64,000 nt of DNA, from positions 62,001-126,000 of the forward strand of contig JAWLHA010000002.1 of assembly GCA_041690535.1 (NCBI GenBank), in the 5' to 3' direction. The DNA comes from JAWLHA01 sp041690535. Lineage in GTDB: Bacteria > Pseudomonadota > Gammaproteobacteria > Thiohalomonadales > Thiohalomonadaceae. The position numbers were made by a program, and so were the translations under genes. Below the pieces are notes generated by a model. That model saw only the letters and a program-made list of their open reading frames with translations, did no database searches and had not been told where the DNA came from. Of this stretch, positions 27,448 to 36,800 are shown piece after piece; the first letter of the stretch is position 1, and the number at the start of each line of letters is the position of its first letter.

Positions 27448-27827
27448 GATTTGACATCCCCCAAATCTTATACCCAACACCAAAGGTGCAATAGAACAGC
27501 CCGCCCCCGCAGCGGACCTGATTATTTAAGTTCTCCAGCAACCGCGCTCTTCGCAGCAGAGCAGGATTGACAATCAGCCGGTCATAGCCGCCCTCATGCC
27601 GCCATTCCCGCGTCACTCACACTTTCCACCTTTCTCGCGTACAGCGAGGCAGACAGTCACAGTCTGCACGCCAGTGCGTCGCAGGCGTGAGAACAATGAC
27701 GGACAGCCAACTGGCAGCACGAATCGGTTTCTCGGTTACGTTTACCCTCGGCGAAATCATCCCTGATGTCCCGCGCTCCACGGCACCTCGTAGGCCCGGC
27801 CTGGTCTTCCTGCTTCTCAGGATCATG

Positions 27828-28418
27828 TCAGCGTGTTTTAGTAAAGCTAACGGGCCACCCATTTAACTGAGCAGAACCATCCGACTTAAATCGTATTTCG
27901 ATGCTCGGCGCCCCTGCCGGGTCCCGCTCAATACGATGGTCGTACCGTGCGGACAGGTAGTGAAAACGCTGGTTCTGCGAGCCGACCCAGTTCCTGTGCT
28001 GTTCGGGGCGTTCCGCCATATACGGTCCGTCCACGAGCACGTCCGTATGCGTGAGCAACTCCGATACCCCAGGCAGGGCCAGCGCAGTCAGTTCCTCATG
28101 CGTATAGCCGGTGAATACGAGAACGGAGAGACCAAGGTCTTGGCAGCCGGCAGCGACCCGAGCCAACCCCTGGGCCTGTAGCATCGGCTCACCGCCTAAC
28201 AACGTAACCCCCTCTAGCGCAAACCGCTGCTGTGCTGCCGCCAGTTGCTCAACAACAGTGTCGGCGGCGACCAGCTCCCGCTCGACAATGGGCAAGTAGC
28301 GCGCGTTGCAGCAACCGGCGCAGCGCTTGTCGCAACCCTGAACCCACAGTGCGGCGCGTCGGCCTGGCCCTTCTGCGTCGGTACACGACACCATGGCAGC
28401 GAGATTTAGCCACGCCAT
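27828..28418 (-). CDS. Small NrdG-like radical SAM (activase-type) protein
   Basis: 196 residues with the radical SAM motif CDKRCAGC near residues 30-37, VTLLGGEPMLQ near 75 and VLVFTGYTHEEL near 100. This is the compact pattern of anaerobic ribonucleotide reductase activase (NrdG) and similar 4Fe-4S activating enzymes. No glycyl-radical partner (NrdD or PFL-like) lies nearby, so the usual role is unlikely. It is the last cistron of the helicase-PIN-ClpB operon, ten bases after the ClpB-like gene. The 380 bases downstream up to the kinase start (27,448-27,827) show no gene or clear signal. Confidence 0.8.
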   Translation of the reverse strand: MAWLNLAAMVSCTDAEGPGRRAALWVQGCDKRCAGCCNARYLPIVERELVAADTVVEQLAAAQQRFALEGVTLLGGEPMLQAQGLARVAAGCQDLGLSVLVFTGYTHEELTALALPGVSELLTHTDVLVDGPYMAERPEQHRNWVGSQNQRFHYLSARYDHRIERDPAGAPSIEIRFKSDGSAQLNGWPVSFTKTR

Positions 28419-28428
28419 GCTTAGATGC

Positions 28429-30288
28429 TTAGCTCAATTCGAAGTCGAATTCGGCCAAGGAGCCCGCCTGTACAACCTCCAGAACCTTTCCGCGGGCCTG
28501 AGCCCCCCCACTCACCTCTTCAAATAAGAAATGCGCCAGCGGACTGTAGAGTCGATCGGCCAACGCCGTGGCGACGCCGCGCCCGCCAGTACTCGAGTCC
28601 GCAGTCGCCACGATCGCCCGTAACGCGCGGTTCTCGTCTTGAAAGCGCAGCCCTTCGATGCCGTGCTTCTCCAAAAGCATATGGCGTACAGGCTCGAGCT
28701 TCGCCCGCGCAATTGCGACAAGGAAGCTCTCATCAGTGACGAAGTTGAAAGGAATAATGTTGTTGGCGCCGATGCGTCCGAGTAGTTCCGGCCGCTCGAG
28801 CTTCTCGACGAAGTGGCTGCGGACGCGCTCCACGAACGCTTTCCGCACGCTGACCGGATCTCCTTGATGCACGACCGCCGCGCCGATATTGGAGGTAAAA
28901 ATGATAACCGTCTCGGCAAAGGAGACCGTCTCACCCTTGCCGTCCGTTAAACGACCGTCCTCGAGAATCTGGAGGAACTTGTCGAGAATGCGCGGATGGG
29001 CCTTCTCGATCTCGTCAAAGAGGATCACTGAGAAGGGGCGCTGCTTAACAGCATTGGTCAATTGTCCCCCCTCCTCATAGCCAACGTAGCCTGGCGGGGC
29101 ACCGACGAGGCGCTGATCCGCATGCTCGTGATTGAACTCTGACATGTCGAAACGCATGCAGGCGTCTTCGTCCCCGAAGAGGAATTCGGCGAGCGCCTTG
29201 GCTAGCTCTGTCTTTCCCACACCTGTCGGTCCGACAAAGAACAGCACCCCTTTTGGCATCCGCTGCGTGCGCGAGTGCTGGAGCCCAGACACACCGGTAT
29301 AGGCACGCAACAGCATTTGATCGACGGCCGCAATTGCCGTGTCCTGCCCCTTTACCCGGCGGCCGAGGCTCGTAACGGTGGTACGCAGTTTGTCGCGGTT
29401 TAGGTTTTCCCAGGGACTATCTCGCTCACCGTAGCGGTAGAGGTTCACAAGCGCCTCGGGGGAGAGCCGAGGGCTCTGCCGGGACAGTCGCGCAGCTTGA
29501 TGGACGTCACGCAGGGTGAATCCGTCCAGGGCATCGGTGAAATCCGCCAACTCCCGGGTGTGGGGCTGAATCGGCGGCTCGACATTAAAGACGTTGGATA
29601 ACTGCAGGAGCGCGGCCTCGCGCTCGACCCGCGAGGGCAACGGGATAATGATGTCTTTGAACAGCGGGTTGTGCTGATACAGCGCTGGCGGTAAGTTCGC
29701 CAAGCCCTGGCAAACTAGAACCATGAGATTGTTTGGCCGCTCAATCTCCTGATAGACGGTAGAGACGGGCGCATCGCGCGCCGCCTTGCCCATCAGCAGC
29801 AGCCAAGCGCGCTCAGTCTCGCTGAGCGCGTTGACACTACCAAAAAGGTAGTTCGACCAGTCGAGGACGAACGCCACCGGCTCCGGTCCCGGCTGATGAA
29901 GATGGTGGGCCAGCACCGCAAAGAAATCCAGAGGGTCGGCAACCACAGGCCCTGGCCCGGTGACGGAAGCCGCGGCGGCAGGGGCTGGCTCGGGCCCAAG
30001 ATCGTACGCTTCTCCTTCCACAGCGGCTGCAGCGGGAACGGTGAAGGCCTGTAGGTGGCGCCAAATCTCTGGATCTACGCCGGATACACCGGCGACACGA
30101 TCCCACAACACAACGTGGCGAAACCCCCGCTCCTTGAGCAGCGAGGTCACCATATCCATGGTGGGTAGCCACCGCCCTGTCTTTGGATCAACAACCAGAT
30201 CGACGATGTTCCCATGCAAGATGATGCCGCGCCGGATACCGCTCTCCCGGTAGAACGACTCAGCCCAAGCAGCTCGCTTCCTACTCAC
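28429..30288 (-). CDS. ClpB/ClpA-type AAA+ ATPase with degenerate first module
   Basis: 619 residues. The C-terminal half is a good Clp-type D2 module: Walker A GPTGVGKTELAK, Walker B VILFDEIEKAH, the pore loop in GAPPGYVGYEEGG, sensor 1 IIFTSNIG and the GGRG sensor 2. The N-terminal half (GIILHGNIVDL, FVLDWSNYLFG) looks like an AAA domain that has lost its Walker A. The Clp N-domain and the M-domain of ClpB are missing. Likely a hexameric remodelling motor for the operon. It overlaps the coiled-coil gene by four bases. No protease partner is encoded beside it. Confidence 0.85.
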   Translation of the reverse strand: MSRKRAAWAESFYRESGIRRGIILHGNIVDLVVDPKTGRWLPTMDMVTSLLKERGFRHVVLWDRVAGVSGVDPEIWRHLQAFTVPAAAAVEGEAYDLGPEPAPAAAASVTGPGPVVADPLDFFAVLAHHLHQPGPEPVAFVLDWSNYLFGSVNALSETERAWLLLMGKAARDAPVSTVYQEIERPNNLMVLVCQGLANLPPALYQHNPLFKDIIIPLPSRVEREAALLQLSNVFNVEPPIQPHTRELADFTDALDGFTLRDVHQAARLSRQSPRLSPEALVNLYRYGERDSPWENLNRDKLRTTVTSLGRRVKGQDTAIAAVDQMLLRAYTGVSGLQHSRTQRMPKGVLFFVGPTGVGKTELAKALAEFLFGDEDACMRFDMSEFNHEHADQRLVGAPPGYVGYEEGGQLTNAVKQRPFSVILFDEIEKAHPRILDKFLQILEDGRLTDGKGETVSFAETVIIFTSNIGAAVVHQGDPVSVRKAFVERVRSHFVEKLERPELLGRIGANNIIPFNFVTDESFLVAIARAKLEPVRHMLLEKHGIEGLRFQDENRALRAIVATADSSTGGRGVATALADRLYSPLAHFLFEEVSGGAQARGKVLEVVQAGSLAEFDFELS

Positions 30289-31403
30289 TTTTTGTTCTCC
30301 GTGAGATCTCCGGCCCTGGGTCGGCTGCCCTTTTGAAGATCATCGGGGTTCTCCCATATCACCCGTTCGTCTGAGAGCTTGACACCATAAATATCCTGAA
30401 GCCGCGGTAGGACAGTCGCGACATCCTTCTTGCAAGCACTGCCTTCATAGCGATCGAAGCTGTAGCGCATGTCGCCCGATAGCTTCACGCGAAATTCGGC
30501 CTCGGCTCCCGCCGGCCGGCGCGCCCGGATCACCACCTCGTCCTGTCCGCCATCGCGCAGTCGCCGGGGTGCCTCGCAGATGAAGCCCGCATCCTGTAGC
30601 GACTGACGCACCGCCAACACGACCGCTCGCCGACAGCTCTCGTCCACAACCGCATCGTCCAAAGAGCCCGTCGCGGCGGCAAGTCTCTCGGAGAACGCAT
30701 CTGCCGGCAGGGTCACGACATTCCCCAACATTGCGCGGATCCCTGGTGTTTGTTCAGGAACTAAGGCGTGTACCGCCTCGACCCGCGCCAGCTCAGCGGC
30801 AATGACCTCCTCTTGGGCTTGTTGTCGGGTGGCCTCCGCTTGCTCGCGTCGAAAGTCGCTGGCCTTCGACTCGTACTCTTGCTGGAGCTCATCGAGCGCC
30901 GCCGTCACGGTCTGGATGGACACGTCGCCATTCTTGGTAAAAAGGCTCTTTCGCAGTGCGGCCAATGCATCAAAGGCTAGGTTGCGGGCGAGCACATCCG
31001 GCCACTGTGCGAGCCGGCTCCGCCACGCCTCCTCCAGGTCCTGTCGCGCCTGCTCCTGAGCCGCCTGCCGTTTGCGCTGATAGGCGATTTCCGCGTCCAC
31101 GGCCGCGCTTCGCGCCGCTCGTGCCACATGAGGAAGCCCCTGCACCGCAGCGGCAATCGCCATGCTCTCGGTTCTGGCCGCGGCCGGATCATGCACCAGT
31201 AGACTCTCGATCCGGTCCAGTCGACGGTCGAGAGCCGCCATCTCGTGCGGGACGTAGCCGTCCAGATCCTGCGCCCGCATATCTGCAAGCAACTGCCGGT
31301 AGCGCTCGAGGTAATGCCCTGTCGTCGCCCGAACGCGGCGCTCGAATTCCTCGTGCCGGCGCCTACGCTCAAGCTCAAATCGCACGTCAACGTGTTGACT
31401 CAT
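30285..31403 (-). CDS. Coiled-coil protein of unknown function
   Basis: 372 residues, rich in Arg, Glu, Gln and Ala, with long helices in residues 1-60 and 85-215 (RRRRHEEFERR, KRQAAQEQARQDLEEAW, REQAEATRQQAQEEVIAAELARVEA). A C-terminal mixed domain (about 235-350) includes VVIRARRPAG and FRVKLSGDMRYSFDRYEGSAC. I recognise no family. The stop overlaps the start of the ClpB-like gene and the start lies 14 bases from the PIN gene, so it belongs to this complex, perhaps as a scaffold or adaptor between the helicase/PIN proteins and the AAA+ motor. Confidence 0.7.
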   Translation of the reverse strand: MSQHVDVRFELERRRRHEEFERRVRATTGHYLERYRQLLADMRAQDLDGYVPHEMAALDRRLDRIESLLVHDPAAARTESMAIAAAVQGLPHVARAARSAAVDAEIAYQRKRQAAQEQARQDLEEAWRSRLAQWPDVLARNLAFDALAALRKSLFTKNGDVSIQTVTAALDELQQEYESKASDFRREQAEATRQQAQEEVIAAELARVEAVHALVPEQTPGIRAMLGNVVTLPADAFSERLAAATGSLDDAVVDESCRRAVVLAVRQSLQDAGFICEAPRRLRDGGQDEVVIRARRPAGAEAEFRVKLSGDMRYSFDRYEGSACKKDVATVLPRLQDIYGVKLSDERVIWENPDDLQKGSRPRAGDLTENKK

Positions 31404-31417
31404 TGCAAAGGCCTCAT

Positions 31418-33811
31418 TCAGGCGTCGGTCAGATCATCAGCCCGCTTTCCCCGGACTTCCGATCGGTTGAGGTAAATCTTCGGGTCCATCCACTCCACGC
31501 CTTGCGCGGTGGCCTTGAGGCGCAGGTTTTTATCCGAAGTCAGCAGCAGCGGTCGGCACCGCACCAAGCGCACGGCGACCGAGAGGATTTGGTTATCAGC
31601 ACTGCCGCCAAAATCGGCCGGTAGTAGTGCAAGATCAGCTTCCTCGTAACGTACCGCCCTACCCAACTGGCCCAGGATGCGCATTGCTCGCCGGCAGCGC
31701 TCGGCAACCTCTTCGGTCTGATCGCCGGTGTCCCGCTTCTTGTGGTCTAACTCATCCAGCACGCGTTTCGGCACTACGGCCACATCGCGCTTATTGAGCT
31801 GGAACGGCAGGTCTGGATAGTCGATCAGCACATTGGTGTCGATCACGACCGGGCGGCGGCCCTCCAGATCAGCGGGCGGCAGTAGACGATCCACCGCGGC
31901 TCTCCACTGCTGCAACTGCTGGTCAAGTCGGTCAAAACTGCTGTCGCGCCAAACTGCGGCTTCGGCACAGACGTTCTTAAGCCCTTCTGCCGCCTTCGCC
32001 CAGTGGTCCCACTGCGCCAAGGCTGCCGACTTAACGGCTCTGACGGAAGTCAGGACATCATCTTCCGTGCGCCACGCCAATGGATCTTGCTTGAGCTGGC
32101 GCTTCAGTCCATGGTAGGCCTGCCGCATTTCACTCAAGGGCGCCGTGAAGGGGTGCGGTCCCCAAAGCGCCCCATCCGGAGACGCGAGTGCGCGCTCGAG
32201 CAACGCCCGTTGTAAACCCGTAGGCAAGAGCGATGCTGGCAACGGCGACTTCGGATCGAGTGCCCGACGTAGCTGTTCGAGTTGCTCGAGGTTTTGGAGG
32301 GGTTCTGCGCGCCCTAGGAGTACCGTTTCTAGTGTAGTGCGGTCACTAACCGGGAGCGTGCGCAGATGGCCCACCACCTCCCGCAAGTGCACCTGCGACA
32401 GGCCTTCGCAGGTTGCCGCCGTGTCCCGCAGCGCCTGCTCCAGCGCAGCGGTCCAAACTGCCACCGCCCCGCGTTTGCCAGCCAGTCCAAACGCTTTCAG
32501 GCTCGAGGCCAGACGCGCGGCTGCGGCGGCCATGGGGAGGACGTCGGCTCCGGCGAGTCGGTCGATAGCACGCGCGACAACAACCTCGCTAGAGGTCCAG
32601 AGCGCTGCGACCGCCCAGGCCGCAGGATCAGTTTGCGCCGCCAGTATCTGGTCCAGCACGACCTGCACGTCAGCCCATAGCCTCGCGGACGAAGCCTCGT
32701 CGTGCTCCACGAACAACCGCGCTGGGTAGCCCTGCCCGGCCCACGTCACAGTTGCGATCCCCTCGGACCACACCATAGGGGAGGCCTCTCGCTTGGGCAG
32801 TATGAGAGCGGCCAGCCCAGACGGAAACCAGTGCGCCGGGACACGCATCTGGAGGCCCTGCTCGTCCTTGTCCCACGCCAGCGCGGGCGCCTCGGCGCCC
32901 GTGTCGAGGACCACATCAATACTACCGCGTCCAGGCGCAGTCGCGCCTGGCGCCGCCTCCTTCCGAAAAAGTCGCAACACCGCGCACTCGCCCGCCACTC
33001 CGGCAGGTGCCGACGTCAGCGTGACACGCCGGACTTGCCTGAGATCCAGCGCGGGCCCCACAGTAGGATCAGTGTCTGCGTGCAGTACGACTGAAAGGAG
33101 TCGGTCCCACACAAGCGCAGCGTCCGCTCGTTGGAGCCAAGCGTGAACCTCGCAATCCTCCGGGGCGGAGACTCGCAGGACACCGGCCGGGTCGCAGTCC
33201 ACGACAACACGCGTGGAGCGCCACAGCGTGCGTTCCACGCTACTCGCGACCGTCTCGATCTCGGTGCTGTTGGTGAACCATGCGTGCCGCTCCCGCGGTA
33301 GGCTCTCGCGCACGAGCGGCTCCGGCGCTATACCCTCGAAGGTTTCCGCATCGATGTGCGCATCCTCGGGACTGGGGGTCACACCCGCGGGGCTGCGCGT
33401 CGGCACGAGCCGCTCCACCGAACCGCGTAAAGGATCGTAGAGATGATGGACAAGTACCGTCGAGGCCCTGCCCGGCAGGCGGTTACGGACCAGGAATTCG
33501 TTGCCGCGTGCCGTCACGCCGAGCGCGCTGGGCGGCAAGGCCAACACGTCCTCAGCAGAAGTGCCGCGTAACACATCCAAGGTGACCAAATCTTCCACAC
33601 AGGGCGTCAGGAGGTCCTGCACATCCGAGACGCCCAGTCTCTCGAAAATCGCTTGTAGTGAAAGGTTGGCGAGCGCCGGATGGCGACCGTACTGAAGGCA
33701 TACCCGAAGGAGCATACGTTCGAAAACAGTGGGCTCTCGCGGTGTCTGGTATTTCACCTGCGAACGCAACTCGATCACGGGAAAGCCCGCCGAAAACGCA
33801 CAGAGCTTCAT
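31418..33811 (-). CDS. Large protein with C-terminal PIN nuclease domain
   Basis: 797 residues. The C-terminal 145 residues are a PIN domain: VVIDTNVLIDYPDLP (first Asp), RVLDELDHKK (second acidic site), ADNQILSVAVRL (third) and LLLTSDKNLRLKA (fourth), a full set of metal-binding acids. The 650 residues before it have no named domain I can see and appear largely alpha-helical in the second half. It starts four bases inside the helicase gene (ATGA), so both are made together. PIN domains usually cut RNA, so a helicase-guided RNase is a sensible model; the target is unknown. Confidence 0.8.
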   Translation of the reverse strand: MKLCAFSAGFPVIELRSQVKYQTPREPTVFERMLLRVCLQYGRHPALANLSLQAIFERLGVSDVQDLLTPCVEDLVTLDVLRGTSAEDVLALPPSALGVTARGNEFLVRNRLPGRASTVLVHHLYDPLRGSVERLVPTRSPAGVTPSPEDAHIDAETFEGIAPEPLVRESLPRERHAWFTNSTEIETVASSVERTLWRSTRVVVDCDPAGVLRVSAPEDCEVHAWLQRADAALVWDRLLSVVLHADTDPTVGPALDLRQVRRVTLTSAPAGVAGECAVLRLFRKEAAPGATAPGRGSIDVVLDTGAEAPALAWDKDEQGLQMRVPAHWFPSGLAALILPKREASPMVWSEGIATVTWAGQGYPARLFVEHDEASSARLWADVQVVLDQILAAQTDPAAWAVAALWTSSEVVVARAIDRLAGADVLPMAAAAARLASSLKAFGLAGKRGAVAVWTAALEQALRDTAATCEGLSQVHLREVVGHLRTLPVSDRTTLETVLLGRAEPLQNLEQLEQLRRALDPKSPLPASLLPTGLQRALLERALASPDGALWGPHPFTAPLSEMRQAYHGLKRQLKQDPLAWRTEDDVLTSVRAVKSAALAQWDHWAKAAEGLKNVCAEAAVWRDSSFDRLDQQLQQWRAAVDRLLPPADLEGRRPVVIDTNVLIDYPDLPFQLNKRDVAVVPKRVLDELDHKKRDTGDQTEEVAERCRRAMRILGQLGRAVRYEEADLALLPADFGGSADNQILSVAVRLVRCRPLLLTSDKNLRLKATAQGVEWMDPKIYLNRSEVRGKRADDLTDA

Positions 33812-36800
33812 CGGCGATCTCCCTGCCTGAATGCACGATGGCGTTTACCGTGCCCGCTGCGCTGCGGGGACATCACAGCGCTCGCGGGTTTGAGCTGTCC
33901 GTTTCGCTGCAACTCCTGCAGGATGTCACGGTAGACTGTCCGCGTGCTGTGCCCGTCACGGTCCATATGGGGGAGTTGTACTTCGTAGGGAGCAAACATC
34001 GCCTGCGCCCCGAATACCACAAGCAGCTCCTGCGCCCGGGAGAACGCCACGTTGATGAATTCGTAGCGGGCGACGTTCGCACGGGCCGAACGCTTACGGC
34101 GCGGTACACCATCGGTGTGGTCAGCGCTTCCGTCGTTACGCACTAAGCTGACCAGGATGATGGGCTTCTCTTTACCCTGGTAGCGGATGACCGTGTTGAT
34201 CTCCACATCAAGGCAGCGAAAGCGCCCCTGCGGTACACGCTCCCGGATGGCGGTGCGGATCAGCTTGCACTGCCGTGCATAGAACGAGACCACCCCAACG
34301 GGGCGACGGTTCTCCGCCGTCCATCCGGCCTTGGTGCTCGCCTCATCCAACAACACCAGCGTGTGAGCAATAAGCTCCGCCTCGAGCTTGTTGGTACGGG
34401 CGGGCCGGCCTTCACTGTCGCTGTCTTCCCGATGCGGCTGGCCGTGAAGATCGCGCGAGGTATCCACCCACAGGACATGATCATCCGGTTCGATCAGCGT
34501 TTGCCCGCCTACCCCCTGAATCGTGAGGTTGTGCGCGCGCTCCTTGTCGGGATCACGTAGTCCGCAGGAAAGCCGACGCTCGTAGAAATGGTTTACCAGA
34601 GACATGATCTGAGGGTGCATCCGAAACTGCACGTCCAGCCGGGCCCTGATCTCCTCCGGTGCGGCTTCAAAGTGTGACTTGAACAGCGAAGCAGTCACCA
34701 TGTTTTCGAAGCGACGCAAATTCGCGCGTGTCAGCGCAGTCCGAGCCTCAGAGGCATCGTCCACGGCAACCTCGTCTTCCCAGCTCACTGCGTCAGTGCT
34801 CTCCTGAAAGACCGGCGGCAATTGGCGATGGTCCCCTACCAGCACTGCGCGCGTCCCCCGCATGAGAGGCAGAAGTAGTTCCACCGGAGTTGCCTTACTC
34901 ACCTCGTCGACGATGACGACGTCGAAGTGGGTGTGCTGCCCCTCCTCCAGGGTTTGCTCACGCTCATTGCACGTTATGGCAACGACATTGCAATTCTCGA
35001 CGAAGGTCGGCGCGAAGTGATTCCAGTCTTTAACCGCAGCATCGGGCTTGCGCAATGCCTGTACCCAGTCGCGAGTCAAAGCCTCCCAGGCGGTACGTTC
35101 CTCTGAGTGCGCCTTTTGGACCGCTCTGTACTGAGCAAGCTGCGCCTGAGCCTGCTGGAGTAGCGCCTCGAAAGACGCCGTCTCGCCCAAGGCACTAGAT
35201 GCAGCCTCATCCATGTCTGGAAGTTCACGCCGCAAGACCCCGGTGGCGGTTTGTTGCGCCGTCATTTGCTGTTCCAACGCCCGCTCGCGCTCTCGATGGG
35301 CGTCCAGTTCCCGCTGCGCCGAGAGCCATACGGATTCGTCGATGGGCTGTGGTGCCACGGCTTCGAGTCGCCGCTGCGCTGCCTCCCGCAGCCGACCGAT
35401 TGCACTTTCGACGGCTTTGCCTAATTTCTGCAGCCGCTCCAAGCATGCCTGCAGTTCGTGGGCGGCCTGTGCCGCGTGCGCGCTCAACTCCATCCAATGT
35501 TGAGCGTCGGTGAACAGAGCGGCATAGAAGGCAGAATCGAGACCACCCGCCGCACTTGTCCGTAACTGCTTCAACTCCTGCCGCTTATCGCGCCACTGCG
35601 GCAACAGACTGCCGTCCTCATCTAACCGCTCCGTCAGGTCCCGCAGGGCAGCTTCGCACGTCTGTATCTTAAGAGCATGCGCAGGGTCACGCAGCGGCCC
35701 CTCTCCGGCGGCCTTCAGTCGCTCGACGTCTTGCGCTAGCCGCGGCAGTGCCGCCTCAAGCGCCTTCCAACGCAGCAGAAGACTGGAGAGCATCTCGGGG
35801 CGTTGCTCGGGAACACACTCCCAGTCAGCTCGGTTGAGTTCGAGCTGCACACGTTCGGTTTGCAGTGCAAACATGGCCTTGGCAAAGCTATGCATTTCGG
35901 GTTCGACAAGGGCAACAACGCAGTCAGCTTCCAGTCCCGCACCGTCCAGTAGGCGCAGAAGAGAGCGCAAACGATTAGATTCACCGATCGCCGATTCCCG
36001 ACGCTGACACTGACGTTCGAGGTCTTCCTGTGCCTGTTGCTGGGCCTGCACCAGGGCCCGCTGCCGAGAGCGGTGATCGGCTAGGGCCTGCTCAGCGTAC
36101 CGGAGATCTCCCAGCGCAAATGCCGCCCTTTCACACCAGGCCTCCAGCTCCGCCACGCACCGATCCTGACCGTCCCAAGCCTGGAGAAAGCGTTCCTCGC
36201 AGCCCAAGGCAAGGCTTTCATAGTAGCGCTGTAGCGCGGCCTCGTTGGCAAATGCCTTCCCGCCATCGCTCATCTTTGCTGGCGGTCCCAACCGGATCGC
36301 GCGCAGATCGGGCACCTCCCCTAAACGCTCCAACACGTTGTCCACGGCCGTGTGCGCCTGAGACGCCAGCAGGACCTTCTGCCCCTGGCGCACCAACTGC
36401 AGCGTTGCCTCTGCGATCACGGTGGTCTTACCGGTGCCCGGCGGCCCCTGCAACAGACAGAGATCAGGCGCCGCCAAGACCTTGCGCACTGCGTTGCGCT
36501 GGCTTGGGTTGAGATCAAGACGATGCCAGGCGAGGGGGGCCTCCTGCGCGTCTGTTTCTTCCGGCACCCGAGCCTGAGTTACATCGAATAAGTACGAAGA
36601 CAGGTAAGGCGCGTAGCCGCCCTGGTCTCGCAGGCGCTGGATCGCTCGCTCATGACGATGGATGAGCGCCATATCACCCGTCGCAGAGATCGCGAGGTAG
36701 CCCTGCCCGGGAATCTGCCGCGCGAGACTCTGTCGCCAGGCCTCCGGGTCGTGAGCGGCCTGCAGTTCGTTAAGGTCATCATCGGAAAGAGCGACTGCCA

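Noticed and set aside
27422..27862. Two short minus-strand frames (64 and 81 codons) between the kinase and the radical SAM gene
   Set aside because: No ribosome sites, no similarity I recognise, and one overlaps the start of the kinase gene; treated as non-coding.
27828..28418. NrdG activating a class III ribonucleotide reductase
   Set aside because: No nrdD or other glycyl-radical enzyme gene is nearby, and the gene is fused into a helicase/PIN/ClpB operon.
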